Shown here one piece after another: positions 1-9,063 of a stretch of 64,000 nucleotides of DNA; within the stretch, counting starts at the first letter, position 1, and every line of letters starts with the position of its first letter. A program made the translations under genes and the position numbers. Source of the DNA: Nocardia anaemiae NBRC 100462 (GTDB lineage Bacteria; Actinomycetota; Actinomycetes; Mycobacteriales; Mycobacteriaceae); the NCBI RefSeq assembly GCF_001612725.1, contig NZ_BDAZ01000017.1, forward strand, positions 300,754-364,753. Direction: 5' to 3'. The notes below the pieces were generated by a model that worked only from the letters and a program-made list of their open reading frames with translations, made no database searches and was not told where the DNA came from.

Positions 1-1187
1 ACCGCGGGTTCGTTCGCGCCGGTGATGATCGGGGTAATCGGTGTGGCCTGGCCGTTGCCGGTGTCGAAACCGAGTTCGCGGGCCCGGCGGTGGAAGTACT
101 CGGCGTTGTGCCGCAGTGTCGCGACGCGTTGCGGCTCGTCGTGCAGCACGGCCAAGCCCTCCAGCGCGGCCGCCGCCGCGGACGGCGCCGGTGAGGCGGT
201 GTACATGCTCAGACCGGCGGCGGAGTATTTGAACCCTTCGACGAGTTCGCGATTGGCCGCCAGATATCCGCCGACGCTGCCGAGCGCCTTCGACAGTGTG
301 CCCATCCAGACATCGACGGCGTCGCCGGGCAGATCGAACAGCTCACGCGCGCCGAACCCGCGCTCGCCGAGAACACCGAACGAATGCGCTTCGTCGATCA
401 TGATCGAACAGTCGTATTTCCTTGCCACCTCGATGATTTCGGGTAGCCGGACCACATCGCCGTCCATGCTGTACACGCCCTCGATCAGCACAAGGGCCCG
501 ATCGAAGCTGCGCCGCGACATCGCCAGAATCGCGTCCAGCGATTCGGGATCGTTGTGCCGGAAGGTGACTCGTTTGCAGCCAGCCCATTCGGTGCCGGAG
601 ACGATGCTGTTGTGGATCAGCGAGTCGCACACCGCGATATCGCGCTTGCCGAGTAGGAAGGCGACCGCCGCCGCGTTGGTGAGGAAGCCGCTGGCCGTCA
701 CGATGGCGGCCTCGGTGTCATAGATCCGCGCGAGCTCGCGCTCCAACTCCCCGTAGAGCGGTAACTCCCCCGCGACCATCCGAACCGCGGCCGCGGATGT
801 CCCGTAGCGACCGATCGCGGCAATGGCGGCGGCATGGACTCGCGGCTCGGCGGCCAGATCCAGATAGCCGAAACTGCTGAAGTTCAGCATGTCCCGATTG
901 GCGAAGCTGGTCACCGCCCCGCTGATGCCGTCGTGCGGCAGGTAGTAGGGATTGAGTACGCCTGCCTCGCGCGTCCAGGCGTCGAAGGCGGCGAATTTCG
1001 CATTGGCCTCGAGCACACCCGGATGATCACGGAAGGAGGTCTGCGGGCTCGGACCGCGAGCGGTCCGCACATCGGCCGAACCGCGGTCGTGTCCGGGCGC
1101 CGTCGCAGTGGCCGCACCATTGCCCGCATCGTGCTTGGCCATCAGGGCACGGGCGAGCGCACGGGGATCGATGCTCTCAGTTGTCAT
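1..1187 (-). CDS. alpha-oxoamine synthase (class II PLP aminotransferase fold), partial
   Basis: Family reaction: PLP-dependent decarboxylative condensation of an amino acid with an acyl thioester, as in 8-amino-7-oxononanoate synthase, serine palmitoyltransferase and fumonisin Fum8. About 395 residues are visible before the left edge; the C-terminus is missing. The sequence shows IDEAHSFGVLGERG (Asp265 and His268, cofactor contacts) and TLSKALGSVGGY (Lys300, Schiff base). The first 60 or so residues precede the usual catalytic fold and could be a docking or linker segment. The ATG overlaps the TGA of the upstream PKS as ATGA, so the two are translationally coupled. Because that PKS ends in an ACP without thioesterase, I infer that this enzyme off-loads the chain as an alpha-amino ketone. 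The amino acid used cannot be read from the sequence. Confidence 0.9.
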   Translation of the reverse strand, partial: MTTESIDPRALARALMAKHDAGNGAATATAPGHDRGSADVRTARGPSPQTSFRDHPGVLEANAKFAAFDAWTREAGVLNPYYLPHDGISGAVTSFANRDMLNFSSFGYLDLAAEPRVHAAAIAAIGRYGTSAAAVRMVAGELPLYGELERELARIYDTEAAIVTASGFLTNAAAVAFLLGKRDIAVCDSLIHNSIVSGTEWAGCKRVTFRHNDPESLDAILAMSRRSFDRALVLIEGVYSMDGDVVRLPEIIEVARKYDCSIMIDEAHSFGVLGERGFGARELFDLPGDAVDVWMGTLSKALGSVGGYLAANRELVEGFKYSAAGLSMYTASPAPSAAAAALEGLAVLHDEPQRVATLRHNAEYFHRRARELGFDTGNGQATPITPIITGANEPA

Positions 1188-4100
1188 GCGGTAGTCCTCA
1201 CGCTGCTGTCGGTGGCGGTACTTGCTTCTTCGTGCGCGATTTGCGCGGCGATCTTGACGCCGAGGCCCGCCAGCGAAAGTCCGGCCCCGATCGAGAGGAC
1301 CGACATCTTGACGCCGAGGCTTTTGACCACGCGCGCACCGAATTCCATGGCCATCAGCGAATCGAGTCCCAACTCCATGGTCGGCGTGGCCAGATCCACG
1401 GTGTCCGGGTCGACGCCGAGGACCACCCCCAGTTGTTCGGCGAGCAGACAGGCGACCACCTCGCCGCGGAATTCCGGGTCCAGCGCGAGTATTTCGGCCC
1501 GCAGTGCGCTCGTGCCCGCCGCGCCACCGCCCGCGGCGGTGACCAGTTCGACGAACCGAGGCGCGCGCGCCGACGAGCGGTGCGCGAGGGCCCATTGCGC
1601 CCAGTCGATATCGAGCAGAGCGAGCTGGGTGATGTCGAAACGCAGACATTCCCGCAGCAGCACGGTCGCGAAATCCATATCCAGTGAGCCGTATCCGGTC
1701 ATCTCGGCATAGCGCGATACCGCGCGGGAGTCGGCCATACCGCCGTCGCCGCGCATGAATCCCCAGTCCACCGACAGCGCGGGCCTACCCTGTGCGCGCC
1801 GGGCCCATGCGAGCGCATCGAGCGCGGAATTGGCTGACGCATAACCCAATTGGGGCGCGAGCCCGGCAATGCCGCTGGCCGAGGAGTACAGCACGAACAG
1901 GTCGAGCTCGACGCCCGCGGCGGTGGTGGCCCGATCGAGATTGGTCGCGCCGAGCACCTTCGGATCGAAGATCTCGCGCAGGGACTCGGCAGTGACCTCC
2001 GGAATCTCGGTGTTGTTGACCACGCCCGCGGCATGGATCACACCGCGCAGCGGCGCACCGCTGGCCTGAATGCGCGCGATGAGCTCGGCGACCGCGTCGT
2101 AGTCGGCGACATCGACGCGTTCCTCGCGCACGTCGACACCTTCGTCGGCGAACCGCGCCAACTGTTCGCGCGCTGCCTCGGTGCCGGCGCCACCGCGGCC
2201 GACGAGCACCAGGTGACGCACTCCGGCGCGCACCAGCTGACGCGCGGTGGCCAGGCCGAAGGCACCGAAGCCGCCGGTCACCAGATAGCTTGCGGCGGGG
2301 TCGAATTCGAATTCACCAGGGATGTGGCGCACCGCCGGTTGCTCTTCGCGCAGATCGAGCACGACCCGACCGATCTGGGCGGAGCGCGCCACCGTTTCGA
2401 AGGCCGCGGTCAGCTCGTCGAGTGCGAACGGTGTGTTCGGCAGTGCGGTGTACTCGCCATGGAACATCGCGTCCACCACGCGCCGGGCCGCCCGGCGAAC
2501 CTGCTCGGGTCGTCGGGCCAGGATGCGGTCGATGTCGACGGCGAAGAATGCGAGATTCCGGTCGAACGGGCGCAGGTCGATGGTGCCCGAGCCGTAGATG
2601 TCGGCCTTGCCGATATCAACGATGCGGCCGAATTCGCCCGCGACCCGGAAGTTCTGCTGCAGGATCTCGCCGGGCGCCGAACTGTAGACGACGTCGACGC
2701 CCGCATCGTCGGTCAAGCGCAGCACCTCGTCCACGAACCCGATCGACCGGGAACCCAGCACCGCGTGCGCGCCGAGCGCCCGCACCTGGGCGCGCCGCTG
2801 CTCGGTACCGGCGGTGGCGATCACCCGTGCCCCCATCCGCAGCGCGACCTGGACGGCGGCCATACCCATACCACCCGCCGCGCCGTGGATCAGCACCGTT
2901 TCGCCCGGTTGCACCCGAGCCAGCTCGCCGAGCCCGATTTCGGCGGTGAACAGCGGCATGACCGAGGTGCAGTGCAGCGGGTCGAAGGTGCCGGGCGGGA
3001 AGATATCCATCCGGGTGGTCGCGCCGGTGTCCGGCCGAATCGTCACATAACGCTGGACGATTCCGGGCGCCACCACCGAAATCTCGTCTCCCGGTGCGAT
3101 ATCGGTGATATTGCCGCCGACCCGGGTCACGACGCCGTAGCCGTCCATACCGATGTCGGTGCCGAAAAATGTTCCGTCCAGCTCCTTTTCGGTGAGCACC
3201 CCCAGCACCTTGAGGGTGTCCTTGTAGTTCAGGCCGACCGCTTGCATCCGGATCTCGACCTCGTCCGGTCCGGGAGCGACCCGATCGCAGGTGCGCAGTG
3301 CGAGTTCCGGCAGCAGCCGCGAGCGTGGGATATCGAGTCGGAACGACTGTTCGGGGTCGGTGAGCGGCCGGGGCACATCCCAGCCCGCCAGCCGGTCGGT
3401 GAGGGTACGGCGCCAGCGGATCGTCCAGCGCGCGCCCGCGCGCAGCGCCACCTCGTCGATGGTGGTGTCGGTGTAGATCTGCTCGAGGATGTCGGCCGCA
3501 GCGGAGCTGGGTTCGGTATCGACGAGCCGCCACTGCCCGGCCGGAAGTTCGTTGAGCAGTTCGCGGCGCGCGCCGGTCAGTGCGGAATGCTCGAGTCGAG
3601 CGAACCGGTCGATCGGCAGGCACAGCGCGTATTCGGTGACCACGACGGCGTGGATCACCAGGGGCAGCTCATCGGAAAGCAGCCCCTTGAGCGCCTGCGC
3701 GACCTGGGCCAGTCCATACACATTGCGCATGCCGTCGAGTTCGGATCCGGCGACGACAACGAGCCGCAGGCGCTCGACTTCGGGTCGGGCGTGCGCTGCG
3801 CGCAGTAGTTCGAGCAGCTGTTCGCTGTCGGCTGCCGAGGCATGCTCGCCGACCGTCACCACCTCGGCCCGGATCCGCACATTGGCGATTTCCTTGGCTC
3901 GCTGGGCGATTTCCGCACCGAGGTTGACAACGAGCAGGAACTCCTCGTCACCGGGCAGGTCCTGCATCGCCGGTTCCGCGGTGTCGGTCACGATCTCCCA
4001 CACCGGTTCGTAGAACAGGTGGTCGAGCTGCTCGGAGAGCGCCGACTGCGGTGTGAGTGCGCGGAATCGCACCCCCGACATGGTCAGTGCGACATCGCCG

Positions 4101-7100
4101 CTCGCGGATGCGATGTGGATATCGGCGCGCAGCGGATCTCCCGGTATGCGTGTGAGAACCACGACCGGATCGGCCGGAATCGGCCCGGTCCAACGGATCC
4201 CGTTGATCGAGGACGGCACAACCACCTCGGCGTCATTGCCGGAATTCGGCTGTGTCGCAGCGGTTCTCGCGAACAAGGCGGCAAAGCACTGTAGTGCCGA
4301 ATCGACTATGGCCGGGTGAGCGAGATGCCGCTGACCGGTGGTTGCCGACGAATCGAGATGTGCGACAACGCTGTCCGCGCCGACCCAGACCTGGCTGAGC
4401 AAGCGGAATGCCGGGCCGTAGCGGAGTCCGTGTTCGGCCATGCGCGCGTAGAGCTCGTCGACGGCGACTTCGACAGCGTCCGCAGCGGGCGCGACGGCGA
4501 CGGTGGTGGCGTCGGTGTCCGCCTCGATGAGACGTCCGTGCGCGTTGAGTGTCCATCCCCCGCCACCCGCGGGCCGGGACTGGATGGTGAACCGACGAGT
4601 GCTCTCCTCCACACCGATCCGCACTACCGGCACATCGTGCGCGTCGATGACCAGCGGACTGACGAATTCGACGGATTCGAGTCCGAACGAATCCCGGCCG
4701 GTGCGCACCGCGATGGCGCTCATGGCGGCGTCCAGGTATGCCGCCCCCGGCAGCACAACGGCACCGGCCACGACGTGATCGCGCAGCCACGGCAGGTTCG
4801 AAACCGACAGTTGGACTTCCCATTCCGTTGCCACCGACCCGATGCGATCGCCGAGCAACGCGAATCCGTTCGGGGTGCCGATTCGATCCAGCTCCGTTTC
4901 CGGCTCCTGGGTCCAGACGAACCGGCGCTGCCAGGGATAGTGCGGCAAGTCGACGTGCCCGGCACCCGGATCGATCGCGCCCGGCAGGCGATCGCCGTCC
5001 AGTGCACCCGCCCGGTACAACTCACCGATCGCGGTGCGGATCTTGTCGCGGTCGTCACCGCCACGCGTCAGCGTGCTGACGGCGACACCGGTAATGCCCT
5101 GCTGCACAAGGATTTCCCTAATGCTGCCGCTCAGCACCGGGTGCGGGCCGACTTCCAGGAAGACGCGATGTCCGGCATCGAGCAGCGCACCGATCGCGTC
5201 CGCGAACCGGACCTGGTCTCGGACATTGCGGACCCAGTACTCCGGACCCCAATCCTGTTGCGTCGCTTGCATACCGGTGACCGTCGAGTAGGCGCGAACA
5301 ATACTCTCTTCCGGTGCCAGCGTCGCAAGTGCGGTGCGCAGATCATCCAGGATCGGATCCATCAGATGGCTGTGGTAGGGAACTTCGACCCGCAGCGCCT
5401 TGGCGAATACGCCGTCGGTGGTGAGACGTTCGCCGAGGGCCGCCAGCGCCTCGCTGTCCCCGGCCAAGGTGACCGCCGACGGACTGTTCACGGCGGCGAT
5501 ACACACACCGTCGATATCGGTCAGCAGTTCGCGTGCCTCGGCTTCGGCCAGACCGACCGCCAGCATGCCGCCGGTCCCGGCTGTGCTGGCCTGCAGTCGG
5601 GACCGGTGGTAGCTGACCGTAACCGCCTCGGTCAACGACAGCGCACCGGACACGTAGGCCGCCGTGACCTCGCCGACGCTGTGTCCGACCGTGATGGCGG
5701 GTCGAATGCCGAGCTCGGCGAGTTCGGCCGTCAGCGCGGCCTGGAGCAGGAAGTTGGCCGGTTGCGCGATTTCGGTGCGCGAAATCCGGGAGTCCGCCTC
5801 GTCGCGGCCCATCTCCTCGAGAATCGACCAGCCCGCGAGTTCGGTGAACTCCCTATCGATTTCGCGCGCCAGCTCGGCTGCCGGACCTTCGCCCGCGAGT
5901 AGGCCGCGCCCCATGGCCCACCACTGCGGTCCCATACCGCTGTAGACGAATACCGGGTCGGTGCGTCCCTCCGCGATGGCACGAGCGGGCGGCTGGCCAC
6001 CGCCAGCGGCGAATTCGGCAAGCAGGGAGCGTAATTCGCCGACATCGCGGTAGCGGAAGGCGGTGCGCAGCGGGTGATGCGCGCGGCGCACCCAGGCTGC
6101 CTCGGTCAGGGTGTCGAGCGGTTCGGTGTCAGCCGCAGCCAATAGTCCCGCGGCGAGCGTGCGCAGTGCCGGTTCGCTGCGCGCCGACAGCGGCAGGACC
6201 GGCAGGGTGTTCTGCCGCATTGCCGTTGCACCAGAACGGGTTTCGTCGGGCGCCGGGCCGATGAGTGCGTGCGCATTGGTGCCGCCATAGCCGAAGCTGT
6301 TTACCGCGACCAATGGCCGGAGCAGCGGTTCGGCCACCATCGGCACTCGCAGCCGCAACTCGTCGAACGGAATCGCGGGATTGAGCCGATCCAGCCGGGC
6401 CTGCGGTGCGATCGTCCGGTGGTGAACGGTCAACGCGGCCTTGATGACTCCGGCAACGCCCGCCGCCGCCTCGGTGTGACCGATATTGTTCTTCACCGAC
6501 CCGACCGGCAGCGGCTCGGTCCGACCATCGACCGCGCCGTACACCTTGCCGAGGGCCGTCATCTCCGCCGGGTCGCCGACCGGGGTCCCGGTACCGTGCG
6601 CCTCGACGTAACCGATCTCGTGCGGCCCGATGCCCGCGCCGGTGTGCACACGGCGGGCAAGGGCTTCCTGCGCATCGGGATTGGGGACCGGGATGGCCAA
6701 GGTGCGGCCGTCCTGGTTCACGCCGCTGCCGCGGACCACCGCATAGATGCGGTCACCGTCGTGTACCGCGGCCGCGAGCGGCTTGAGGATCACCACACCC
6801 GCACCCTCGCCGCGGCCGTAGCCGTCGGCTGCGGCGTCGAACGATTTGCAGCGACCGTCCACGGACAGGAATCGGCCCTTGCACATGGAGATGAAGGTTT
6901 CCGGCTGCAACATGGCATTGGCGCCGCCCACGATGGCGGCGCTGCATTCGCCGAGCGCGAGCGATTGGACGGCCTGATGCAGTGCCACCAGCGACGACGA
7001 GCAGGCGGTGTCGATGGTCATGGTCGGCCCGTGCAGGTCGAGCAGGAATGCGATGCGGGCCGAGAGCAGGGTGTGCGAAGAGCTGGTCGGGGTATGGCTG

Positions 7101-7519
7101 TTGATCGCGGAGCGAACCACATTGCGGCCCACCGCGTTATCGTTCATGAAGCCGCCGACGAAGACGCCGATATCGCGTCCGGCGATCCGCCCGGCCATCC
7201 CGCTATCGTCGAGCGCCTCCCACGCGACCTCGAGCAGCAGTCGCTGCTGCGGGTCCATGATCGAGGCCTCGCGCTGGGAGATGCCGAAGAAGTCGGCATC
7301 GAACTCCCACAGCGACTGGGTCAGGAATCCGCCACTGCGGGTGTACATCCGGCCGGGCGCGTCCGGATCCGGATCGTAGAACTTGTCGAGGCTCCAGCGA
7401 TCCGACGGCACCTCGACGATGCCGTCGCCTTTGCCGATCAGGAAATCCCAAAAAGCGCCCGGACCATCGATTCCACCCGGAAATCGACAGCCGATACCGA
7501 CGATTGCTGCATCGGACAT
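1184..7519 (-). CDS. fully reducing type I polyketide synthase, KS-AT-DH-ER-KR-ACP
   Basis: This 2111-residue protein builds a reduced carbon chain, probably iteratively since there is one module. KS spans about 4-420 (Cys173 in DTACSSS, His308 in HGTGTPVGD, His348 in NIGHTE). AT spans about 520-830 (Ser614 in GHSVGE; specificity region VPYHSH, not clearly malonyl or methylmalonyl). DH spans about 880-1160 (His915 in HxxxGxxxxP, Asp1073 in HPAIVDSALQ). A linker or structural KR half fills 1165-1390. ER spans about 1400-1720 (HGAAGGMGMAAVQ), KR about 1740-1980 (VTGGFGAFGLA, Tyr1893 in GYASANS), and ACP is near 2030-2090 (Ser2054 in LGLDSL). There is no thioesterase. I chose the ATG at 7519, directly before AAIVGIGCRFPGG and with an AGGA ribosome site; an upstream in-frame extension has no homology-like content. 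The domain order matches mycobacterial Mas/Pks2-type enzymes. Confidence 0.95.
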   Translation of the reverse strand: MSDAAIVGIGCRFPGGIDGPGAFWDFLIGKGDGIVEVPSDRWSLDKFYDPDPDAPGRMYTRSGGFLTQSLWEFDADFFGISQREASIMDPQQRLLLEVAWEALDDSGMAGRIAGRDIGVFVGGFMNDNAVGRNVVRSAINSHTPTSSSHTLLSARIAFLLDLHGPTMTIDTACSSSLVALHQAVQSLALGECSAAIVGGANAMLQPETFISMCKGRFLSVDGRCKSFDAAADGYGRGEGAGVVILKPLAAAVHDGDRIYAVVRGSGVNQDGRTLAIPVPNPDAQEALARRVHTGAGIGPHEIGYVEAHGTGTPVGDPAEMTALGKVYGAVDGRTEPLPVGSVKNNIGHTEAAAGVAGVIKAALTVHHRTIAPQARLDRLNPAIPFDELRLRVPMVAEPLLRPLVAVNSFGYGGTNAHALIGPAPDETRSGATAMRQNTLPVLPLSARSEPALRTLAAGLLAAADTEPLDTLTEAAWVRRAHHPLRTAFRYRDVGELRSLLAEFAAGGGQPPARAIAEGRTDPVFVYSGMGPQWWAMGRGLLAGEGPAAELAREIDREFTELAGWSILEEMGRDEADSRISRTEIAQPANFLLQAALTAELAELGIRPAITVGHSVGEVTAAYVSGALSLTEAVTVSYHRSRLQASTAGTGGMLAVGLAEAEARELLTDIDGVCIAAVNSPSAVTLAGDSEALAALGERLTTDGVFAKALRVEVPYHSHLMDPILDDLRTALATLAPEESIVRAYSTVTGMQATQQDWGPEYWVRNVRDQVRFADAIGALLDAGHRVFLEVGPHPVLSGSIREILVQQGITGVAVSTLTRGGDDRDKIRTAIGELYRAGALDGDRLPGAIDPGAGHVDLPHYPWQRRFVWTQEPETELDRIGTPNGFALLGDRIGSVATEWEVQLSVSNLPWLRDHVVAGAVVLPGAAYLDAAMSAIAVRTGRDSFGLESVEFVSPLVIDAHDVPVVRIGVEESTRRFTIQSRPAGGGGWTLNAHGRLIEADTDATTVAVAPAADAVEVAVDELYARMAEHGLRYGPAFRLLSQVWVGADSVVAHLDSSATTGQRHLAHPAIVDSALQCFAALFARTAATQPNSGNDAEVVVPSSINGIRWTGPIPADPVVVLTRIPGDPLRADIHIASASGDVALTMSGVRFRALTPQSALSEQLDHLFYEPVWEIVTDTAEPAMQDLPGDEEFLLVVNLGAEIAQRAKEIANVRIRAEVVTVGEHASAADSEQLLELLRAAHARPEVERLRLVVVAGSELDGMRNVYGLAQVAQALKGLLSDELPLVIHAVVVTEYALCLPIDRFARLEHSALTGARRELLNELPAGQWRLVDTEPSSAAADILEQIYTDTTIDEVALRAGARWTIRWRRTLTDRLAGWDVPRPLTDPEQSFRLDIPRSRLLPELALRTCDRVAPGPDEVEIRMQAVGLNYKDTLKVLGVLTEKELDGTFFGTDIGMDGYGVVTRVGGNITDIAPGDEISVVAPGIVQRYVTIRPDTGATTRMDIFPPGTFDPLHCTSVMPLFTAEIGLGELARVQPGETVLIHGAAGGMGMAAVQVALRMGARVIATAGTEQRRAQVRALGAHAVLGSRSIGFVDEVLRLTDDAGVDVVYSSAPGEILQQNFRVAGEFGRIVDIGKADIYGSGTIDLRPFDRNLAFFAVDIDRILARRPEQVRRAARRVVDAMFHGEYTALPNTPFALDELTAAFETVARSAQIGRVVLDLREEQPAVRHIPGEFEFDPAASYLVTGGFGAFGLATARQLVRAGVRHLVLVGRGGAGTEAAREQLARFADEGVDVREERVDVADYDAVAELIARIQASGAPLRGVIHAAGVVNNTEIPEVTAESLREIFDPKVLGATNLDRATTAAGVELDLFVLYSSASGIAGLAPQLGYASANSALDALAWARRAQGRPALSVDWGFMRGDGGMADSRAVSRYAEMTGYGSLDMDFATVLLRECLRFDITQLALLDIDWAQWALAHRSSARAPRFVELVTAAGGGAAGTSALRAEILALDPEFRGEVVACLLAEQLGVVLGVDPDTVDLATPTMELGLDSLMAMEFGARVVKSLGVKMSVLSIGAGLSLAGLGVKIAAQIAHEEASTATDSSVRTTA

Positions 7520-7642
7520 TGCGCGGTCCTCGATTTCTACCCTGAGCATTGAACGGTAGGCAGCATACTTCGATATTCGATCGGCAGCGCGAATTAACCG
7601 AAACCTCTTGCGATGACGGCTATCCGGGTCCACATAGTGAAA

Positions 7643-7772
7643 TTACGCTGTTATCGGAACGGCTATGACATTGTTATTCCGAGGCTGACACTGTTATAAG
7701 TTTCGGCCTCCTCTCGAATAACAATGTCATGGGTTCGGATTACATTGTTATTCGAACCCATGACATTGTTAT
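7643..7772. promoter_or_regulatory. six-copy 12-mer operator array in a divergent promoter
   Basis: The 12-mer TGACATTGTTAT or a close variant lies at 7643 (TTACGCTGTTAT), 7666 (exact), 7686 (one change), 7718 (inverted, exact), 7740 (TTACATTGTTAT) and 7761 (exact). Neighbouring direct copies start 20-23 bp apart, about two helical turns. Arms 7718-7737 and 7753-7772 form a perfect 20-bp inverted repeat; 7715-7727 and 7742-7754 form a second perfect 13-bp pairing. The array lies between the PKS start (7519) and the SnoaL-like start (7791). A cooperative repressor or activator is inferred; the TetR at 8314-9036 is the nearest candidate. Confidence 0.85.
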
Positions 7773-7790
7773 GCAGGTACGGTGTCCGCC

Positions 7791-8330
7791 ATGAACTCTG
7801 GTGAATTCGCGCTCGATCCGGCCGCCGAGCCCATCGAGGACACCGACTGGCTGCGCGAGTTCGTCGAGCGCTATATCGCCGGTTGGAACACCGGCGACGG
7901 CGACGCCGTGGCGGCCTGCGTCACCGAGGACACCCGTTGGCTCGACCCATCCGAGAGCGAGCTGATCATCGGCCGCGCCGGGGTGGCGAAGTTCGTGCAC
8001 GACACCAAGCGCGCATTCCCAGATGTCAACTACACCACCGTCTTCGAGCCGGTCGTCACGGCGGACGCGCTGGCGGCGATCGTGCCGTGGCGGATGACGG
8101 GGACCCACCTCGGCATGATCGATCCGCCCGGATTCGCCGGAACCAACAAGAAATTCGACCTGTTCGTGGTCGACATCTGGCAGTTCCGCTCCGGACTCAT
8201 CTGGCGCAGCAAGGCCACCTGGGATCTGAACGAGCTACTGCTGCAACTCGAATTGCTGCCCAAACGCAACGGTTTCGCCGAACGCGCCATGGCAAGCGCC
8301 CAGCGGCTCGCCGTCAAACTTCGTGGCTGA
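7791..8330 (+). CDS. SnoaL-like / NTF2-fold protein
   Basis: A 179-residue protein of the SnoaL/NTF2-like superfamily. These are small alpha+beta barrels that act as cyclases, hydroxylases, isomerases or ligand-binding proteins. Family-like signals are the opening helix (ERYIAGWNTGDGDAVAACVTEDTRW), a central WRMTGTHLG strand and the DIWQFRSGLIWRSKATWD strand pair. ATG 7791 is preferred over the in-frame GTG at 7782 because AGGTA at about 7775 is better spaced. The last operator copy ends 18 bp before the ATG. The gene is divergent from the PKS and its 3' end overlaps the convergent TetR by 17 bp. A role tailoring the PKS product is inference from position. Confidence 0.8.
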   Translation: MNSGEFALDPAAEPIEDTDWLREFVERYIAGWNTGDGDAVAACVTEDTRWLDPSESELIIGRAGVAKFVHDTKRAFPDVNYTTVFEPVVTADALAAIVPWRMTGTHLGMIDPPGFAGTNKKFDLFVVDIWQFRSGLIWRSKATWDLNELLLQLELLPKRNGFAERAMASAQRLAVKLRG

Positions 8331-9036
8331 TCACGTGCGGACCGGTCAGCGCGGCCACCTGTTCGAGGGCACGCGCCACCGACCGCTCGATCGTCGCGCG
8401 TTCGGCGCCCATGCCGATCAGGATGTTGACGATCGAGGGCAACAGCACCTCCGAAACCCCTTGGTTGCCATACAGGCCCGCCATATCCAACTGGATGAAC
8501 CCATACAGCCCGGTCCAGAACTGCGCCGCTGCCGAGCGCTCATTGGTGCTGCGCAACAGCTTCGCCTCCAGCGCCCTCCGGGTCGCGCGCACCACGAAAT
8601 CGAAGCTCTCCGCGAAGTTCTCGAAGTCGGAATCGCCGCCACCGGCCAGCACATTGCCGCGGTGCATCTTGACCTCCGCCTTCGGTGACTCGGTGGCGAA
8701 CATCAGCCGGAACAGCTCGGGTTTGCGCAGCGCCTCATCCCGAAAGATGAAGCCGAGCACCAGGATCTCGGCGATCGGATCGTCGGTGATCTCGCATTCG
8801 GCCAACCGCGCGACCAATTGCGCGAAACCTTCCGAGCCGACCGCCTGGATCAAGCCGGGCATTCCGCTGAAGTTGGAATAGATCGCCATGGTCGAGACCC
8901 CACATATCCGAGCCACGCGACGCACCGTCATCGAGGCGAGTCCTTCGGTCGAGATGAGTTGAATTGTGGCCGCTATCAGGCGATCGCGCATCGATCCGGT
9001 TAGTGCGGGCTCCAACGCTGTTGCAGTGTCGATCAT
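8314..9036 (-). CDS. TetR family transcriptional regulator
   Basis: A 240-residue regulator. The N-terminal helix-turn-helix runs from about residue 16 to 65 (RDRLIAATIQLISTEG, then TVRRVARICGVSTMAIYSNFSG); the C-terminal ligand domain is unassigned. The ATG at 9036 follows AGGTGAGGTA, a good ribosome site. It overlaps the convergent SnoaL-like gene at the 3' ends and sits just upstream of, and on the same strand as, the MFS transporter. It is the closest regulator to the 7643-7772 operator array and could also act on the palindrome at 10731-10742; neither link is shown. Confidence 0.88.
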   Translation of the reverse strand: MIDTATALEPALTGSMRDRLIAATIQLISTEGLASMTVRRVARICGVSTMAIYSNFSGMPGLIQAVGSEGFAQLVARLAECEITDDPIAEILVLGFIFRDEALRKPELFRLMFATESPKAEVKMHRGNVLAGGGDSDFENFAESFDFVVRATRRALEAKLLRSTNERSAAAQFWTGLYGFIQLDMAGLYGNQGVSEVLLPSIVNILIGMGAERATIERSVARALEQVAALTGPHVISHEV

Positions 9037-9063
9037 TACCTCACCTAGCAGTGCTCGTGCTTG

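Noticed and set aside
1850..3808. A 652-codon open frame on the plus strand
   Set aside because: It is antisense to the PKS ER/KR region, is rich in Arg/Gly/His, and has no domain pattern. High-GC DNA leaves such frames open.
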